Source: Shewanella marisflavi (GTDB lineage Bacteria; Pseudomonadota; Gammaproteobacteria; Enterobacterales; Shewanellaceae). Taken from it: a stretch of DNA of 64,000 nucleotides. Below are positions 10,177 through 19,479 of this stretch, piece after piece (the first letter of the stretch is position 1; the number at the start of each line of letters is the position of its first letter). The DNA lies in the NCBI RefSeq assembly GCF_023283925.1, contig NZ_JAKIKX010000001.1, positions 930,001 to 994,000 of the forward strand. Direction: 5' to 3'. The notes below the pieces were generated by a model that saw only the letters and a program-made list of their open reading frames with translations, made no database searches and had not been told where the DNA came from. Made by a program: the position numbers and the translations under genes.

Positions 10177-10281
10177 CCAATTCAGTATTTTTACTGAGGT
10201 GTGCTGCGAACAGGCTATCCTTGCAAGGACTGTGTTAGCTGCGTTAGTTGTATACCTTGTCTCTGCTCATGAGGTCGAATT

Positions 10282-10761
10282 TTGACTGATGTCTCGTTTA
10301 AAAAAGTCTATTCAGTGGATCAAATAACTGTACCATTGCTGTGTATTCTGGCTTTCTTACCTTTTTATATTTTTTTAGAAAGATTTCCACCAGATCTAGT
10401 GGGTAAAGCTATTGTTATCTCTCTCTATATTCCGATTTTTTTTATTTGGTTATCTTACAGAATTTACAGGATGTATAGCGATCCAAGCCTTGTAGTTTTG
10501 AAGCCGGATATGAACAGTGTTGAGATTGATGGTGTTTGTCATGGCGTTGAACGCCTTAAATACCTCAATGTTGTCTTTGAAAATGATCATTTTAAGCTGG
10601 AATGGGAGCTACGAAGCGCCAAACAAATTTGGCAAGCTCAAATCATGAAAACTCGCGCGCACTATGTTACCGACGCCCCTTTAAGTGAAATCAAGAGTTT
10701 GACCGAATCTTCTAACAAACTGTCTTACTTCGATAATTCGAGTAAGCTGCAATACGGCTAA
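10282..10761 (+). CDS. Hypothetical membrane protein, 159 aa
   Basis: Not recognised. Two predicted membrane spans (about residues 16-35 and 43-62) are followed by a roughly 95-residue soluble domain with charged and aromatic residues. The start is TTG at 10282 after GAGG; no ATG fits without losing the first span. The architecture (short two-span anchor plus soluble tail) parallels the 167-aa neighbour, though the sequences do not obviously align. It is the last of the AT-rich trio before the second inverted repeat. Confidence 0.6.
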   Translation: MTDVSFKKVYSVDQITVPLLCILAFLPFYIFLERFPPDLVGKAIVISLYIPIFFIWLSYRIYRMYSDPSLVVLKPDMNSVEIDGVCHGVERLKYLNVVFENDHFKLEWELRSAKQIWQAQIMKTRAHYVTDAPLSEIKSLTESSNKLSYFDNSSKLQYG

Positions 10762-10801
10762 CAAACGCATTAGATTGTATGCTTGGGCAGTCTTAGGGTA
10801 C

Positions 10802-10925
10802 CAAAAGGCGCCAAATCGAAGAGACGATAGATACTGGTGTAAACACATTTGTGACCTTCCGAGGCATGGATGCCGAGGTAGAGCTCACAGGGAGGTGCTC
10901 GTAGCGTGTCACAAATGTGTTTGCA
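10802..10925 (-). repeat. Palindromic intergenic repeat, copy B (inverted)
   Basis: The arms TGTAAACACATTTGTGAC (10838-10855) and GTCACAAATGTGTTTGCA (10908-10925) are inverted with one mismatch in 18. The element also has an inner hairpin around GGCATGGATGCC, and CGCCAAATCGAAGAGACG at 10809-10826 is the reverse complement of the tail of copy A. The 10926-11118 stretch holds further short GC hairpins but no gene. Confidence 0.75.
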
Positions 10926-11118
10926 CATAAGGCCTGCGGCAGGCAATTGATACACTATGAAGCCATGGTTAAGGCTTCCTTGCCGATGGCTATGCCGGCA
11001 AACGTTAAACATCCATTCCAAGCCACAGCGCTTCAATCGTTAAACTACCTGGGCAATAAATTTCCAAGAGTCGACACCTCGCTACGCAAACTCAGCTACT
11101 GCTATGTCAGCCAGACAT

Positions 11119-11146
11119 AAAAAAGCCGCTTTGAAGCGGCTTTTTT
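11119..11146. terminator. Terminator, bidirectional
   Basis: AAAAAAGCCGCTT and AAGCGGCTTTTTT form a seven-pair GC-rich stem flanked by A and T runs. It lies 25 bases past the end of the chemoreceptor gene and serves it on the minus strand. Confidence 0.92.
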
Positions 11147-11171
11147 CGTTGAGATGAGCGTTAGCCAGAAG

Positions 11172-13175
11172 CTATGACTTAAACACGCTGATCTTCTGTT
11201 TGATGTCGGAGGCGATGAGCGAGAGGCTCTGGGCGGCGTCGACGGTGTCGCTGGCGCGCTGATCACCCTCGCGGGCGAGCTCTGTTATCTCGTGAAGGTT
11301 GCGGGTGATCTCATCGGCCACGGCGCTTTGTTGCTCGGTGGCACTGGCGATGCTGCTTGAGGCGACAGCCAGTTCACCTATGCTGACGGTGATCTGGTTG
11401 AGCTTGGTTGCAGCCTCCTGGCCTTGGGTGGCCGAGGCTGTACCCAGCTGATGACTTTGCCCCATCTGCTCGGCGGTGACCTTGATCTGCTGCTGCAGCT
11501 GAGTGATGGTCTGGCTGATCTCTGCAATCGAGGTTTGGGTACGCTGGGCCAGGGTTCTCACCTCGTCGGCAACCACGGCGAAGCCGCGGCCTTGTTCGCC
11601 GGCGCGGGCGGCTTCGATGGCGGCGTTGAGTGCTAGCAGGTTGGTCTGCTCGGCAATGCTGTTGATCACTTCGGTGACCTGGCTGATCGCCTCGCTCTCT
11701 TTGCTGACGTTTTCAACGCTCAGGTGGCTGGCATCGAGTTGCTCGCTAAGTCTGCCCAGTCCCTGGACCAGTTGATCTAGTTGTTGATGACCTTCGCGGG
11801 AGGCATTGTCGACCTGTTGGCTCTGGGTCGCACCTTCGCTGGCATGGTTGGCCACATCCCGCACCGAGGCAGACATCTCTTCGATGGCGGTGGCGATTTG
11901 ATCTGTTTGTGCCATTAGCGATTGAGCTTCTTCGCCGTTGAGGCGCGCCACTTCCTGGGCATTTTGGGCTTGCTCTTCTAGGGTATCGACCGAGGTGCGC
12001 AGCGCATTGACCAGTTCTCTTAGGCTGATGGCCATCTGGCGGGCACCTAGGGTGATCTTATCGACTTCATTGTTGGAGTCGACGCTGACTTCGTCAAATT
12101 CTTGGGTCAGGTTGCCTTGACCCAGCTCGGTGAGCTGATGCTGTAGCTGACGCAGTGGTCGCAGGGTTTTGATCAGCACCATAGAGAGGAGTGTGGTAAT
12201 GAGCAACACTCCCATGGCCGCGACACCCACGTTGATGGTCAAGAGTTTCAGGCTCTCTTCGTTAAGTTCGCTCTTTTTCACTTGGCCAAGCAAGGTCCAT
12301 TGCCAACCCGGGATGCTGACGGCGTAGCTATACATGGGTTCGTTGTTACTGTTTAAGTATTCGCTTTCCTGGTCGTTGCGCTTGGCTTGCTCTAAAGGTA
12401 AACCATCGAGTAGAGCCTCGGTCAGTTGGGTGCCTGACGCTTGATTCGGGCGTGCGATGATTGAGTTGGAGGCAGTGTGGATAAGGGTAAAGAAACCGGT
12501 TTCTTCCAGTTGCAGTTGGTTCATCGAGCTTTGCAGCTCGGTTAAGGCTTCAGAGATATCGAAACCGATATAGAGTATGCCTATGATATCGCCCTGAGGT
12601 CCGGTAATGGGGCGATAGACTGTCATATAGTCTTTGCCAAATAATCTGGCATATCCTTCATATTCTTTGCCTGCAATTAACGCGGCATAGCCAGGGTGTT
12701 TCTTGCCCAGGTAGGTGCCCAGGGCTCGCTTACCATCGGCTTTTTTTAGCGAAGTAGAGATACGGATAAAGTCATCGCCATCACGGACGAAGACGGTGGC
12801 ATTGCCGCCGGTGAGGTTAGAGTAGCGATCGACTTTACTCTTGGAAGCATTGATCTGCTCGCGTTCATGAGCCAGGGCGGGTGTTGGTTTACCCAATACC
12901 ATCACGGTTTTATCGGGTTTAAAAAACTGCCCTGGATACATGGCTCTGAGTACGTCAGCGTTGCGTCTGGCTAGAGATAACAGGCTGTTATATTCCAGCT
13001 CAATGAGGTCGGCTGTACTGTGCATCTGCGCCTTAACGGCGGTCATGGCTTTTTCTTCCAACACCTTAGCCGCAGTGAAGTAGGATACGCTGCTGATGAT
13101 GGCGAATACGATTATGGTTAGGATCAGGGCGAGGGTGCCTATCTGCTTGGCTATAGGCCAATTTTTATAATTCAT
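11172..13175 (-). CDS. Methyl-accepting chemotaxis protein, Cache type
   Basis: A 667-residue inner-membrane chemoreceptor that signals to CheA/CheW. Layout: a membrane span (about 11-33), a periplasmic Cache_3-Cache_2 type sensor (about 35-290, with the LYIGFDI strand at its end), a second span (about 305-325), HAMP, and a long cytoplasmic coiled coil. The hairpin tip [26 protein letters not shown] is diagnostic. No C-terminal CheR/CheB pentapeptide is present. The start is the ATG at 13175, nine bases after AAGGTGG; an upstream in-frame start would add 15 polar residues before the span. The ligand cannot be predicted from sequence. It is a single gene. Confidence 0.94.
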   Translation of the reverse strand: MNYKNWPIAKQIGTLALILTIIVFAIISSVSYFTAAKVLEEKAMTAVKAQMHSTADLIELEYNSLLSLARRNADVLRAMYPGQFFKPDKTVMVLGKPTPALAHEREQINASKSKVDRYSNLTGGNATVFVRDGDDFIRISTSLKKADGKRALGTYLGKKHPGYAALIAGKEYEGYARLFGKDYMTVYRPITGPQGDIIGILYIGFDISEALTELQSSMNQLQLEETGFFTLIHTASNSIIARPNQASGTQLTEALLDGLPLEQAKRNDQESEYLNSNNEPMYSYAVSIPGWQWTLLGQVKKSELNEESLKLLTINVGVAAMGVLLITTLLSMVLIKTLRPLRQLQHQLTELGQGNLTQEFDEVSVDSNNEVDKITLGARQMAISLRELVNALRTSVDTLEEQAQNAQEVARLNGEEAQSLMAQTDQIATAIEEMSASVRDVANHASEGATQSQQVDNASREGHQQLDQLVQGLGRLSEQLDASHLSVENVSKESEAISQVTEVINSIAEQTNLLALNAAIEAARAGEQGRGFAVVADEVRTLAQRTQTSIAEISQTITQLQQQIKVTAEQMGQSHQLGTASATQGQEAATKLNQITVSIGELAVASSSIASATEQQSAVADEITRNLHEITELAREGDQRASDTVDAAQSLSLIASDIKQKISVFKS

Positions 13176-13351
13176 CTTGTTAATCCACCTTGTGGTTATA
13201 CTGTCGCTAAATGTAACCAAGGCGATGTAAGATTGTTTTGACGTAGGTCTATTTAAGTAAAGGAAAATATGAGGTCGATGTCGGCAATTAGTCTAAATAT
13301 GCGCTGGATCACCCATAGCTGGGCGAGCCTGCGCATCTAAGTGTTCACGGC

Positions 13352-16300
13352 TTAGCTTGGCTGAAAAACGGCGGCTGGCGTGGTATGGCGTTTGGTCATC
13401 AGCAGCTGATACATAGTAGGTACCCAGACCAGCGAGAGCAGGGTAGTTAGTGCGGTGCCACCTGCGATGGCGATGGCAAATGGCGGCCAAAATCCGCCGC
13501 CTGCGATGATCAGTGGCAGGAAGCCGCCTATGGTCGTGATGGTGGTGGAACCTATATGTCGGCCGCAGCTGCTCACGACTGTTACTATGGCATCGATAGG
13601 CGCCTCACGTTTATTGGGCATATCTTCCAGTTCGGCCAAGATAACGATGGCGGCATTAATCGCCAGTCCCATAAGGCCTAATAGACCGATGATCACGGTA
13701 AAGCCAAAAGGATAGTTAAACAGGTAAACGGCCAGCAGCCCGAGGCCCGCCGACTGCACCGCGCTGAGTAAGATGATGCCGGTGAGACGGAAGGAGTTAA
13801 ACGATAGCACCACGGTGGCAAGTAGCAAGGTGATCACCAAGACGATGTTTGATAGCAGGTTGCCCACGGCTTCGTTGCGCTTGGCACTCTCGCCGCCCAC
13901 TTCGATACGATAGCCCGCTGGAAGCGATAGGGCATCGATTCTAGTCTTGGCCTGATCCAGCACTTGCTGCGGCAATACATCACTTTCAAGGTAAGCTTCT
14001 ACTGTGTTAACACGCTGACCGTCACGCCTAGGAATAGCGCCCAGGCTGACATCGATGCGGCTGGTGGACAGCGCCGATAATGGAATGCCGACGCCACTGG
14101 TGGACAATAGATTGAGCTGCGATAGCTGGGTTTGCTGCTCGCGCATCAGATCTTGGGTGCGCACCCGTATCGGCAGCGATTCGGTTTGCTCCAAGATGCT
14201 GCCGCCATTGATCCCTGTGGTGGCCATCTGGATCTGGCTGGCGATATCGGTGAGGCTCAGACCACTCATCTTGCTGGCATCTTCGTCGATTTGAAACCAT
14301 ACCTTAGGCGCGCCGGCGCTCAATGTGGCGCGGGTGTGGATCACATGTTCTGTGGTGATCAGTATGCGTCTCACTTCATCGCCAATTTTACGTAAGGTAT
14401 CTAAGTTGTGGCCATAGATTCGCAGCTCAACGGGGGCATTAAAGGGAGGCCCTTGCTCGAGTTTACGTACCAGGATCTGCGCCTCGGGGAACTCGGCATC
14501 GAGCTCAATTTGAAGCCTGGGGATCAGCTGGTTGGCGCGCTCAAAATTGGCCACTTTAATCATGGCCTGGGCGTAATTAGCAGCGCCTTGTTGACGCTGT
14601 AGCAAGTTATAGTAAAAAGAGGGCGCATTACCGCCTATCACCCAGTCAAGCCTTTGCATCTGCCCTGTGGCTCTGAGTTTGGCGTCGATACGCTCCACCA
14701 GGGCGCGGGTATTGTCTATGCTGGAGTGCGGCGCTAGATGCACCTCTATCTGAAACATATCTCTGTCAGAAGGCGGAAAAAACTGCTCAGTCATCTGCCC
14801 CGAGGCGATAAACCCGCTTACCGGTAGGATGCCGATGATCACACCGGCCAGCAGAGGGCGCTTTAGGGCGATATCCAGGGTCTTGCTAAACGCGCTGGCG
14901 ATAATGGGAAAGTTGATCCCGCGCTGATACCAATGGCTGGCATCTCCTTTGGCGCCAAAACGGCCGGCAAATCCGGCGATCAGCGTATGGGAGATGAGAT
15001 AAGAACCCAGCAGGGCGAAGATCACCGAAATGGCGATGCCACTGACAAACTCCCCGGCGGCTCCGGGCATAAGGATGATGGGGGTAAAGGCTAGCATGGT
15101 GGTGATAGTTGAGCCTGCCAGCGGCAGCCAGAGATGTTTAAGGGTTTCACCAACGGCGCTGAGGCGATCGAGTCCTTGGCGACGGCGCTGGGCGATGGCG
15201 TCGACGATGACGATGGCGTTATCGACCATGATCCCAAGAGCCACCACTAAGCCTGTCACCGACATCTGATGTATCGGTAGCCCGACATATTTCATGCAGG
15301 CTAAGGTAAAGAGGGCGGTCAGTGGCAGTGAAAGCGAGACGATCACCGCATTGCGCAGTCCCAGGGTCAGCATAAGTACGACGAGAATGATCACAAAGCC
15401 CATTAACAGGCTGGCGATAAGATCGCTAAGGCGGGTGGTGGTGTAGCCTTCTTGATCGAACAGCCACTGGATCTCCACATTTGCCGACAGCTCTCCCTGT
15501 ACCTGCTCGACCACCTGATGGACTTTTTGCAGCCAGAGATCGACCCTAGTGTTATTGAGCATGCGCGCCGCCACCATGATCCCTTGTGCCTGCTCAATAA
15601 GGGCAATGCTGGTCGCCGGTGTCTTGGGCTGCCTGAGTACACTGGCTACCTCGCTAAGGCGAATAATTTGGCCATTGGCGTCGACCTTGAGCGGCACCTG
15701 TTTGATACGACTAACCGAGTCCAACTCGCCGGACACTTCGACCAGGGCGCGAAAGCTGTCGTTGGTGATCTCGCCCGCAGAGACTTTAGTGTCGGCACTG
15801 GCCAAGATCTGGGCGATGGCCGCAGCGCTCAGGCCAATGCGATTGACCTTCATGCTATCTATCTGCACCAAGATCTCTTCGGTGGGCGCGCCGTAGAGTT
15901 TCACAAAGTCTGTGCCAGGGATCAGCCTGAGCTGGCTTTGAAGCTCTTTAGCGTAGCGGTTGAGGATATCCTGGCGCGGATCGCCCGGGCCTTGCCAGAC
16001 TATGCCTAAGATGGCGGTATTGGCGTAGCCGAGCTGATCATCAAGCAGGGCATCTTGGGCGCCGGGGGGAAGAATATTTTTGGCATCGTTAATCAGATCC
16101 CTGGCCCGAGACCAGACGGGGTCTGTGTCGGTTATCCTATCTTTTAGCTCGAGCTGGATGACTGAGATCCCGGGGCGCGAGGTGGATTGCACCAGTTTAA
16201 GTTCTTCCAGGCGTCTAAGCTGATTTTCCAGTACCTCGGTAACCAAGGCCTCGACCCGCTCTGCCGAAGCGCCAGGGTAATGGGTGACCACAGAGGCGAA

Positions 16301-16423
16301 TCGGTTGGTGATGCTGGGGTCTTCCATACGCGGCAAACTATTAATGGCGCCAAGGCCAGCGACAATCAGCAGGGCGATGACTAGGCTAGCCAGGCGGCCA
16401 TTTTCCACTAGAGCTTTAATCAT
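13352..16423 (-). CDS. RND-family efflux permease
   Basis: A proton-driven inner-membrane pump, 1,023-1,024 residues, of the AcrB/MexB superfamily. It has the two-fold RND layout: twelve spans in two halves with two large periplasmic loops. The TM4 motif reads GIMVDNAIVIVDA near residue 400, so the first Asp of the usual proton-relay pair is kept and the second is Asn. The ATG at 16423 is six bases after GAGG; a GTG at 16426 is also possible. It lies directly after its adaptor gene (stop at 16427), so they form one operon. An outer-membrane partner is not encoded here; TolC is the likely partner. The substrate is unknown. Confidence 0.92.
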   Translation of the reverse strand: MIKALVENGRLASLVIALLIVAGLGAINSLPRMEDPSITNRFASVVTHYPGASAERVEALVTEVLENQLRRLEELKLVQSTSRPGISVIQLELKDRITDTDPVWSRARDLINDAKNILPPGAQDALLDDQLGYANTAILGIVWQGPGDPRQDILNRYAKELQSQLRLIPGTDFVKLYGAPTEEILVQIDSMKVNRIGLSAAAIAQILASADTKVSAGEITNDSFRALVEVSGELDSVSRIKQVPLKVDANGQIIRLSEVASVLRQPKTPATSIALIEQAQGIMVAARMLNNTRVDLWLQKVHQVVEQVQGELSANVEIQWLFDQEGYTTTRLSDLIASLLMGFVIILVVLMLTLGLRNAVIVSLSLPLTALFTLACMKYVGLPIHQMSVTGLVVALGIMVDNAIVIVDAIAQRRRQGLDRLSAVGETLKHLWLPLAGSTITTMLAFTPIILMPGAAGEFVSGIAISVIFALLGSYLISHTLIAGFAGRFGAKGDASHWYQRGINFPIIASAFSKTLDIALKRPLLAGVIIGILPVSGFIASGQMTEQFFPPSDRDMFQIEVHLAPHSSIDNTRALVERIDAKLRATGQMQRLDWVIGGNAPSFYYNLLQRQQGAANYAQAMIKVANFERANQLIPRLQIELDAEFPEAQILVRKLEQGPPFNAPVELRIYGHNLDTLRKIGDEVRRILITTEHVIHTRATLSAGAPKVWFQIDEDASKMSGLSLTDIASQIQMATTGINGGSILEQTESLPIRVRTQDLMREQQTQLSQLNLLSTSGVGIPLSALSTSRIDVSLGAIPRRDGQRVNTVEAYLESDVLPQQVLDQAKTRIDALSLPAGYRIEVGGESAKRNEAVGNLLSNIVLVITLLLATVVLSFNSFRLTGIILLSAVQSAGLGLLAVYLFNYPFGFTVIIGLLGLMGLAINAAIVILAELEDMPNKREAPIDAIVTVVSSCGRHIGSTTITTIGGFLPLIIAGGGFWPPFAIAIAGGTALTTLLSLVWVPTMYQLLMTKRHTTPAAVFQPS

Positions 16424-16426
16424 CAC

Positions 16427-17551
16427 TTACCTCGTCGCGACTTGCGTGTTGAGGGTGACCAGCTCGCCGACCACTACCTTGTGTAAGCCTTGGGTGACAA
16501 AGTGCTCCTGCGCATTGAGGGCGCCTGTGATATAAGCTTGGTCACCATGGGCGTAGAGGATCTCTATATCGCGCCGCTCGATAAGGTATTGATTTGGGCC
16601 TTGCTCGACCAGCACATAGAGGTTCCATAGGCCGCGCAGTCCGTCGGTGAGTGACGAGATGGGTACCCAAAAGCCTTGGGCGGTAACGGTTTTGTTGTGG
16701 TGCAGATAGGCTAGCTCACCATTGAGCACCTTGGCATCGGGGGGCAGGGTGAGGCGCACAGGCACGGTGCGGGTTATAGGGTTAACCTCGGCGCCGATAC
16801 CGGCAACGGTGGCGAGATATGGGCTGTCATTGACCGTAAGCTGCAGCTCCTGCCGATCTTGCAGGCTTTGTGCAAGACTCACAGGCACGCCGACAATCGC
16901 TTGAGGATTGTTATGCTGGATCAGGGTAAACAGCGGCGCGCCTAAGGCAACCACTTCGCCTAAATTGTTGTTGCGTTTAGCGATAACGCCATCGAAGGGC
17001 GCCACCAATGTCGATTTTTCGATGCGCAGCGCGTTGGCTTCGATAGCCGCTCTTAGCCGCTGCTCGGCGGCTTGCAGGCTGCTTAGCTGTCCTTTGAGCT
17101 CGTCAATTTGTTGATCCGAGGCGTAGCCTTGTTGCTTCAGGGCTTGAGTCCGCTTAAGTGTACTCTGTGCCAGTTCTCTATCGGCCTTGTTTTGGGCCAG
17201 GTTGGCCATTAACTCACGCTTTTCGGCCTCAAGTAGTGAGGTGTCGAGTTTGGCCAGCAGCTCTCCCTGCTTAACATGGTTACCACTGTCGACCGCCAGT
17301 TGTTTGATCTTGCCCGCCAGCTCGAAGCCGATGGCGGTCGTGTTGCCCGCGCGTATGCTGCCGGTAAAGACCTGAGTGGTGTCGTATCCATCGGAGGGGA
17401 TCAGGCGCTGACTGGAGACTTTGGGAAAATGTTCGCTGCTGGCGCTGGGGTCACTGTCAGGCGTCGGCGCCTGCTGACAACCTGTGATGATGGCGGTGAG
17501 GCTGCTCCATAACAAGATGCCCGTGAGGGATTTAGCAGAAAACAAAGTCAT
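16427..17551 (-). CDS. RND efflux periplasmic adaptor (membrane fusion lipoprotein)
   Basis: A 374-residue adaptor that links the permease to an outer-membrane channel. It has a lipoprotein signal with AIITGCQQ (lipidated Cys near 25), a barrel-sandwich half motif GFELAGKIKQLAVDSGNHVKQGELLAKLD, a coiled-coil hairpin (about 110-170), and the returning lipoyl half with APFDGVIAKRNNNLGEVV. It is the first gene of the two-gene pump operon, divergent from a TetR gene; the tandem operators at 17594-17645 lie upstream of both. Confidence 0.92.
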   Translation of the reverse strand: MTLFSAKSLTGILLWSSLTAIITGCQQAPTPDSDPSASSEHFPKVSSQRLIPSDGYDTTQVFTGSIRAGNTTAIGFELAGKIKQLAVDSGNHVKQGELLAKLDTSLLEAEKRELMANLAQNKADRELAQSTLKRTQALKQQGYASDQQIDELKGQLSSLQAAEQRLRAAIEANALRIEKSTLVAPFDGVIAKRNNNLGEVVALGAPLFTLIQHNNPQAIVGVPVSLAQSLQDRQELQLTVNDSPYLATVAGIGAEVNPITRTVPVRLTLPPDAKVLNGELAYLHHNKTVTAQGFWVPISSLTDGLRGLWNLYVLVEQGPNQYLIERRDIEILYAHGDQAYITGALNAQEHFVTQGLHKVVVGELVTLNTQVATR

Positions 17552-17593
17552 ACTGATACGCTTCCGTGGTTAACAGCTGGTGAATAAAACGTT

Positions 17594-17617
17594 AAACTAG
17601 ACTTGTTAGTCTAATTT
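17594..17617. promoter_or_regulatory. Putative TetR operator O1
   Basis: AAACTAGACT, four bases, AGTCTAATTT: an inverted repeat with one mismatch in ten. It is one of two copies 28 bp apart between the pump operon and the TetR gene. Confidence 0.75.
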
Positions 17618-17621
17618 GATA

Positions 17622-17645
17622 AAACTGGACTGTCTAGTCTAGTTT
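17622..17645. promoter_or_regulatory. Putative TetR operator O2
   Basis: AAACTGGACT, GTCT, AGTCTAGTTT: the second copy, also with one mismatch in ten. O1 and O2 share the half-site AAACTRGACT. The 28-bp centre spacing puts them within three helical turns of each other, which suits two dimers bound side by side. Confidence 0.75.
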
Positions 17646-17693
17646 GTGTATAAATTATCTTGTAATAAAAAAGAAACCTTATACGGAGTTTCA

Positions 17694-18326
17694 ATGGCAC
17701 AAGCCCCCCTTAGCCGCAGCGAACAGAAGAAGGCGCAGATCTTAAACGCCGCGATAGATCTCTTCTGTGGGCAAGGTTTTCCCAATACCAGCATGGATGA
17801 GGTCGCAAAACTGGCGGGCGTCTCTAAGCAGACCGTCTATTCACATTTTGGTAGCAAGGATGATCTGTTCGTCGCATCAATCGAATCTAAGTGTGTTGTA
17901 CATCAGGTAACGGCAGAGTTGTTTACCAGCCCAGAACAGCCCGAGCAGGCGCTGTTGAATTTCGGCAACTACTTTGGCGAGATGATTGTTTCACCCGAGG
18001 CGATTGAAGTATTTAAGACCTGCGTGGCTCAGGCCGACACCCACCCGGAAATTTCTGAGCTCTTTTTTAATGCCGGTCCCGAATTTTTATTGAAACTGCT
18101 GGAAGCGTATTTCGAACAGGTTGAGAAGCTAGGTCAATATCATTTTGGCGATCTGCGCAGTGCTGCGGTAAGGCTGTGTATGATGTTGTTTGGTGAGATG
18201 CGTCTTAAGCTTGAGTTAGGCTTACCTGTGGATGATTTAATCGCGAATCGGTCCAGCTATATTCAAGAGACTGTGACTATGTTCTTGCGTGCCTATCGCT
18301 GCCAACCTTTTGCTGACAAACGATAG
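17694..18326 (+). CDS. TetR-family transcriptional repressor
   Basis: A 210-residue regulator with an N-terminal TetR helix-turn-helix: residues 9-55 include ILNAAIDLFCGQGFPNTSMDEVAKLAGVSKQTVYSHFGSKDDLF. The C-terminal domain resembles the AcrR C-terminal type (AefR-like) and would bind ligand and dimerise. The ATG at 17694 follows a CGGAG site; an in-frame start at 17646 would lie inside operator O2 and is unlikely. It is divergent from the RND operon, so it most likely represses both itself and the pump. Confidence 0.93.
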   Translation: MAQAPLSRSEQKKAQILNAAIDLFCGQGFPNTSMDEVAKLAGVSKQTVYSHFGSKDDLFVASIESKCVVHQVTAELFTSPEQPEQALLNFGNYFGEMIVSPEAIEVFKTCVAQADTHPEISELFFNAGPEFLLKLLEAYFEQVEKLGQYHFGDLRSAAVRLCMMLFGEMRLKLELGLPVDDLIANRSSYIQETVTMFLRAYRCQPFADKR

Positions 18327-18478
18327 TTGCCAAGTTTGATGCTCAGTTATAAATGGCAGACTAAGTGATCTTTTAAACGCTTTGTTCGTACTAAGCTATA
18401 GAGAGTAAATTGGCGCAACGATATCAAATAGATGTTAGCCAAAATTTAATCCCATCTAAGTATCCCCAGGGAGAGGGT

Positions 18479-19381
18479 ATGAAGCATAGTATTAGCTCTA
18501 TCATTAAGATTAACACCTTGTTAGTGACTGTTGCCCTAATGGCGAGTGTATCAGCCGAGGCGGCAGAGCGCCGCTATTCGCCGCTGACACTGTCAGTATC
18601 GGGGATTGGGGTCGGTGCGGCCGATGTGGGTGATAGCGGACTGGATCTGCAGCGTGATACCTGGCTGTTCAGCGCGCAGACAAGTTATCCCTTGAGCCGT
18701 AAGTTGTCTATCAGTGCCAGTCTGAATTACGACAGGTTAGACTTTGACTGGGGCGGACGGGGCGCGACCCTACTCGATGGTGTCCAGCCTTGGTCAAGTG
18801 TGGACAGATATGGAGTCGGAATAGGGCTTAGCTACCGTCCTACCGATCGTTGGCTGTTACTGTTTGCACCTAAGCTTCAATATGCCTACGCCGATGGTGC
18901 GTCCGGCTCTAATGCCCAGAGCTATGGTCTGGTTGCTTCGGGAATGTACCGCTTTGACGGCGGTAGCATGTTGGGGTTAGGGGTTGCCTACCTAAACGAT
19001 ATCTCAGAGGTGAGAACCATTCCTTACTTGGCGGTGAATTGGCAGATAACCGACAAACTGAAATTGGCTAACCCTTTCTCTGCTGGCTTTAGCGGCCCAG
19101 CGGGCTTGGAGTTAAGTTATCAGTGGTATGAGTCTATCGATATCGGTATTGGCAGTTCGAAGCGCACTCAGCGCTTTTTGGTAGAAGATGACGATGTCAC
19201 TATAGAGATTGACGAGTGGGTTGGTTTTGTCAGGGCCGGTTGGCAAGCCAGTAAGCCGCTGAGTTTTAATGCCTACTTAGGTTATTACTTTAACAGCGAG
19301 ATAGAGCTCTCGGCGCCCCAGACCCAAGAGTCGCTTGATAACCAAGTCGCACTGGCTTTTTCTGCCCAGTACCGATTCTAG
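18479..19381 (+). CDS. Outer-membrane beta-barrel protein
   Basis: A 300-residue exported protein. A signal peptide ends in VSAEAAE (about residue 28), then alternating amphipathic strands run to a C-terminal QYRF; a terminal Phe is the BAM-recognition signal of outer-membrane barrels. It resembles the uncharacterised DUF6268-type barrel family, but I am not certain. The ATG at 18479 follows a GGGAGAGG site; the upstream in-frame extension lacks a signal peptide. It is 152 bases after the TetR gene and ends before a terminator, so it is probably its own unit. Substrate unknown. Confidence 0.75.
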   Translation: MKHSISSIIKINTLLVTVALMASVSAEAAERRYSPLTLSVSGIGVGAADVGDSGLDLQRDTWLFSAQTSYPLSRKLSISASLNYDRLDFDWGGRGATLLDGVQPWSSVDRYGVGIGLSYRPTDRWLLLFAPKLQYAYADGASGSNAQSYGLVASGMYRFDGGSMLGLGVAYLNDISEVRTIPYLAVNWQITDKLKLANPFSAGFSGPAGLELSYQWYESIDIGIGSSKRTQRFLVEDDDVTIEIDEWVGFVRAGWQASKPLSFNAYLGYYFNSEIELSAPQTQESLDNQVALAFSAQYRF

Positions 19382-19400
19382 TATGTTGATATTTAATATA

Positions 19401-19435
19401 AAAATGGCCTGAACATTCGTTGCAGGCCATTTTGG
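19401..19435. terminator. Terminator between convergent genes
   Basis: AAAATGGCCTG and CAGGCCATTTT form an 11-pair stem with an 11-base loop. It lies 20 bases after the barrel gene and can also serve the convergent chalcone-isomerase-like gene. Confidence 0.8.
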
Positions 19436-19442
19436 TATCTCA

Positions 19443-19479
19443 AACTTTTTTACTTAACTTTTTACTTAACTTTTTACTT
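19443..19479. repeat. Three tandem copies of a 12-13-bp unit
   Basis: AACTTTTTACTT occurs three times head to tail (the first copy has one extra T). The array runs through the stop codon of the minus-strand gene at 19474 and places further in-frame stops just after it. Confidence 0.8.

Noticed and set aside
10171..10250. Possible attC between the 167-aa and 159-aa genes (GCTAAC to GTTAG)
   Set aside because: The core sites do not fit RYYYAAC/GTTRRRY, and no long imperfect hairpin joins them.
10740..10790. TAACAAACGC after the 159-aa gene resembles the left end of an integron attC site
   Set aside because: No matching right end (GCGTTA or GTTRRRY) was found in the next 150 bases, and no integrase is present. 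The trio is not called a cassette array.
10770..11036. Minus-strand ORF of 88 codons over repeat B
   Set aside because: It lies inside a palindromic non-coding repeat, with no ribosome binding site.
15452..16009. 185-codon plus-strand ORF opposite the RND permease gene
   Set aside because: It is an antisense shadow of a well-supported RND gene in a GC-rich region, with no ribosome binding site or family signature.
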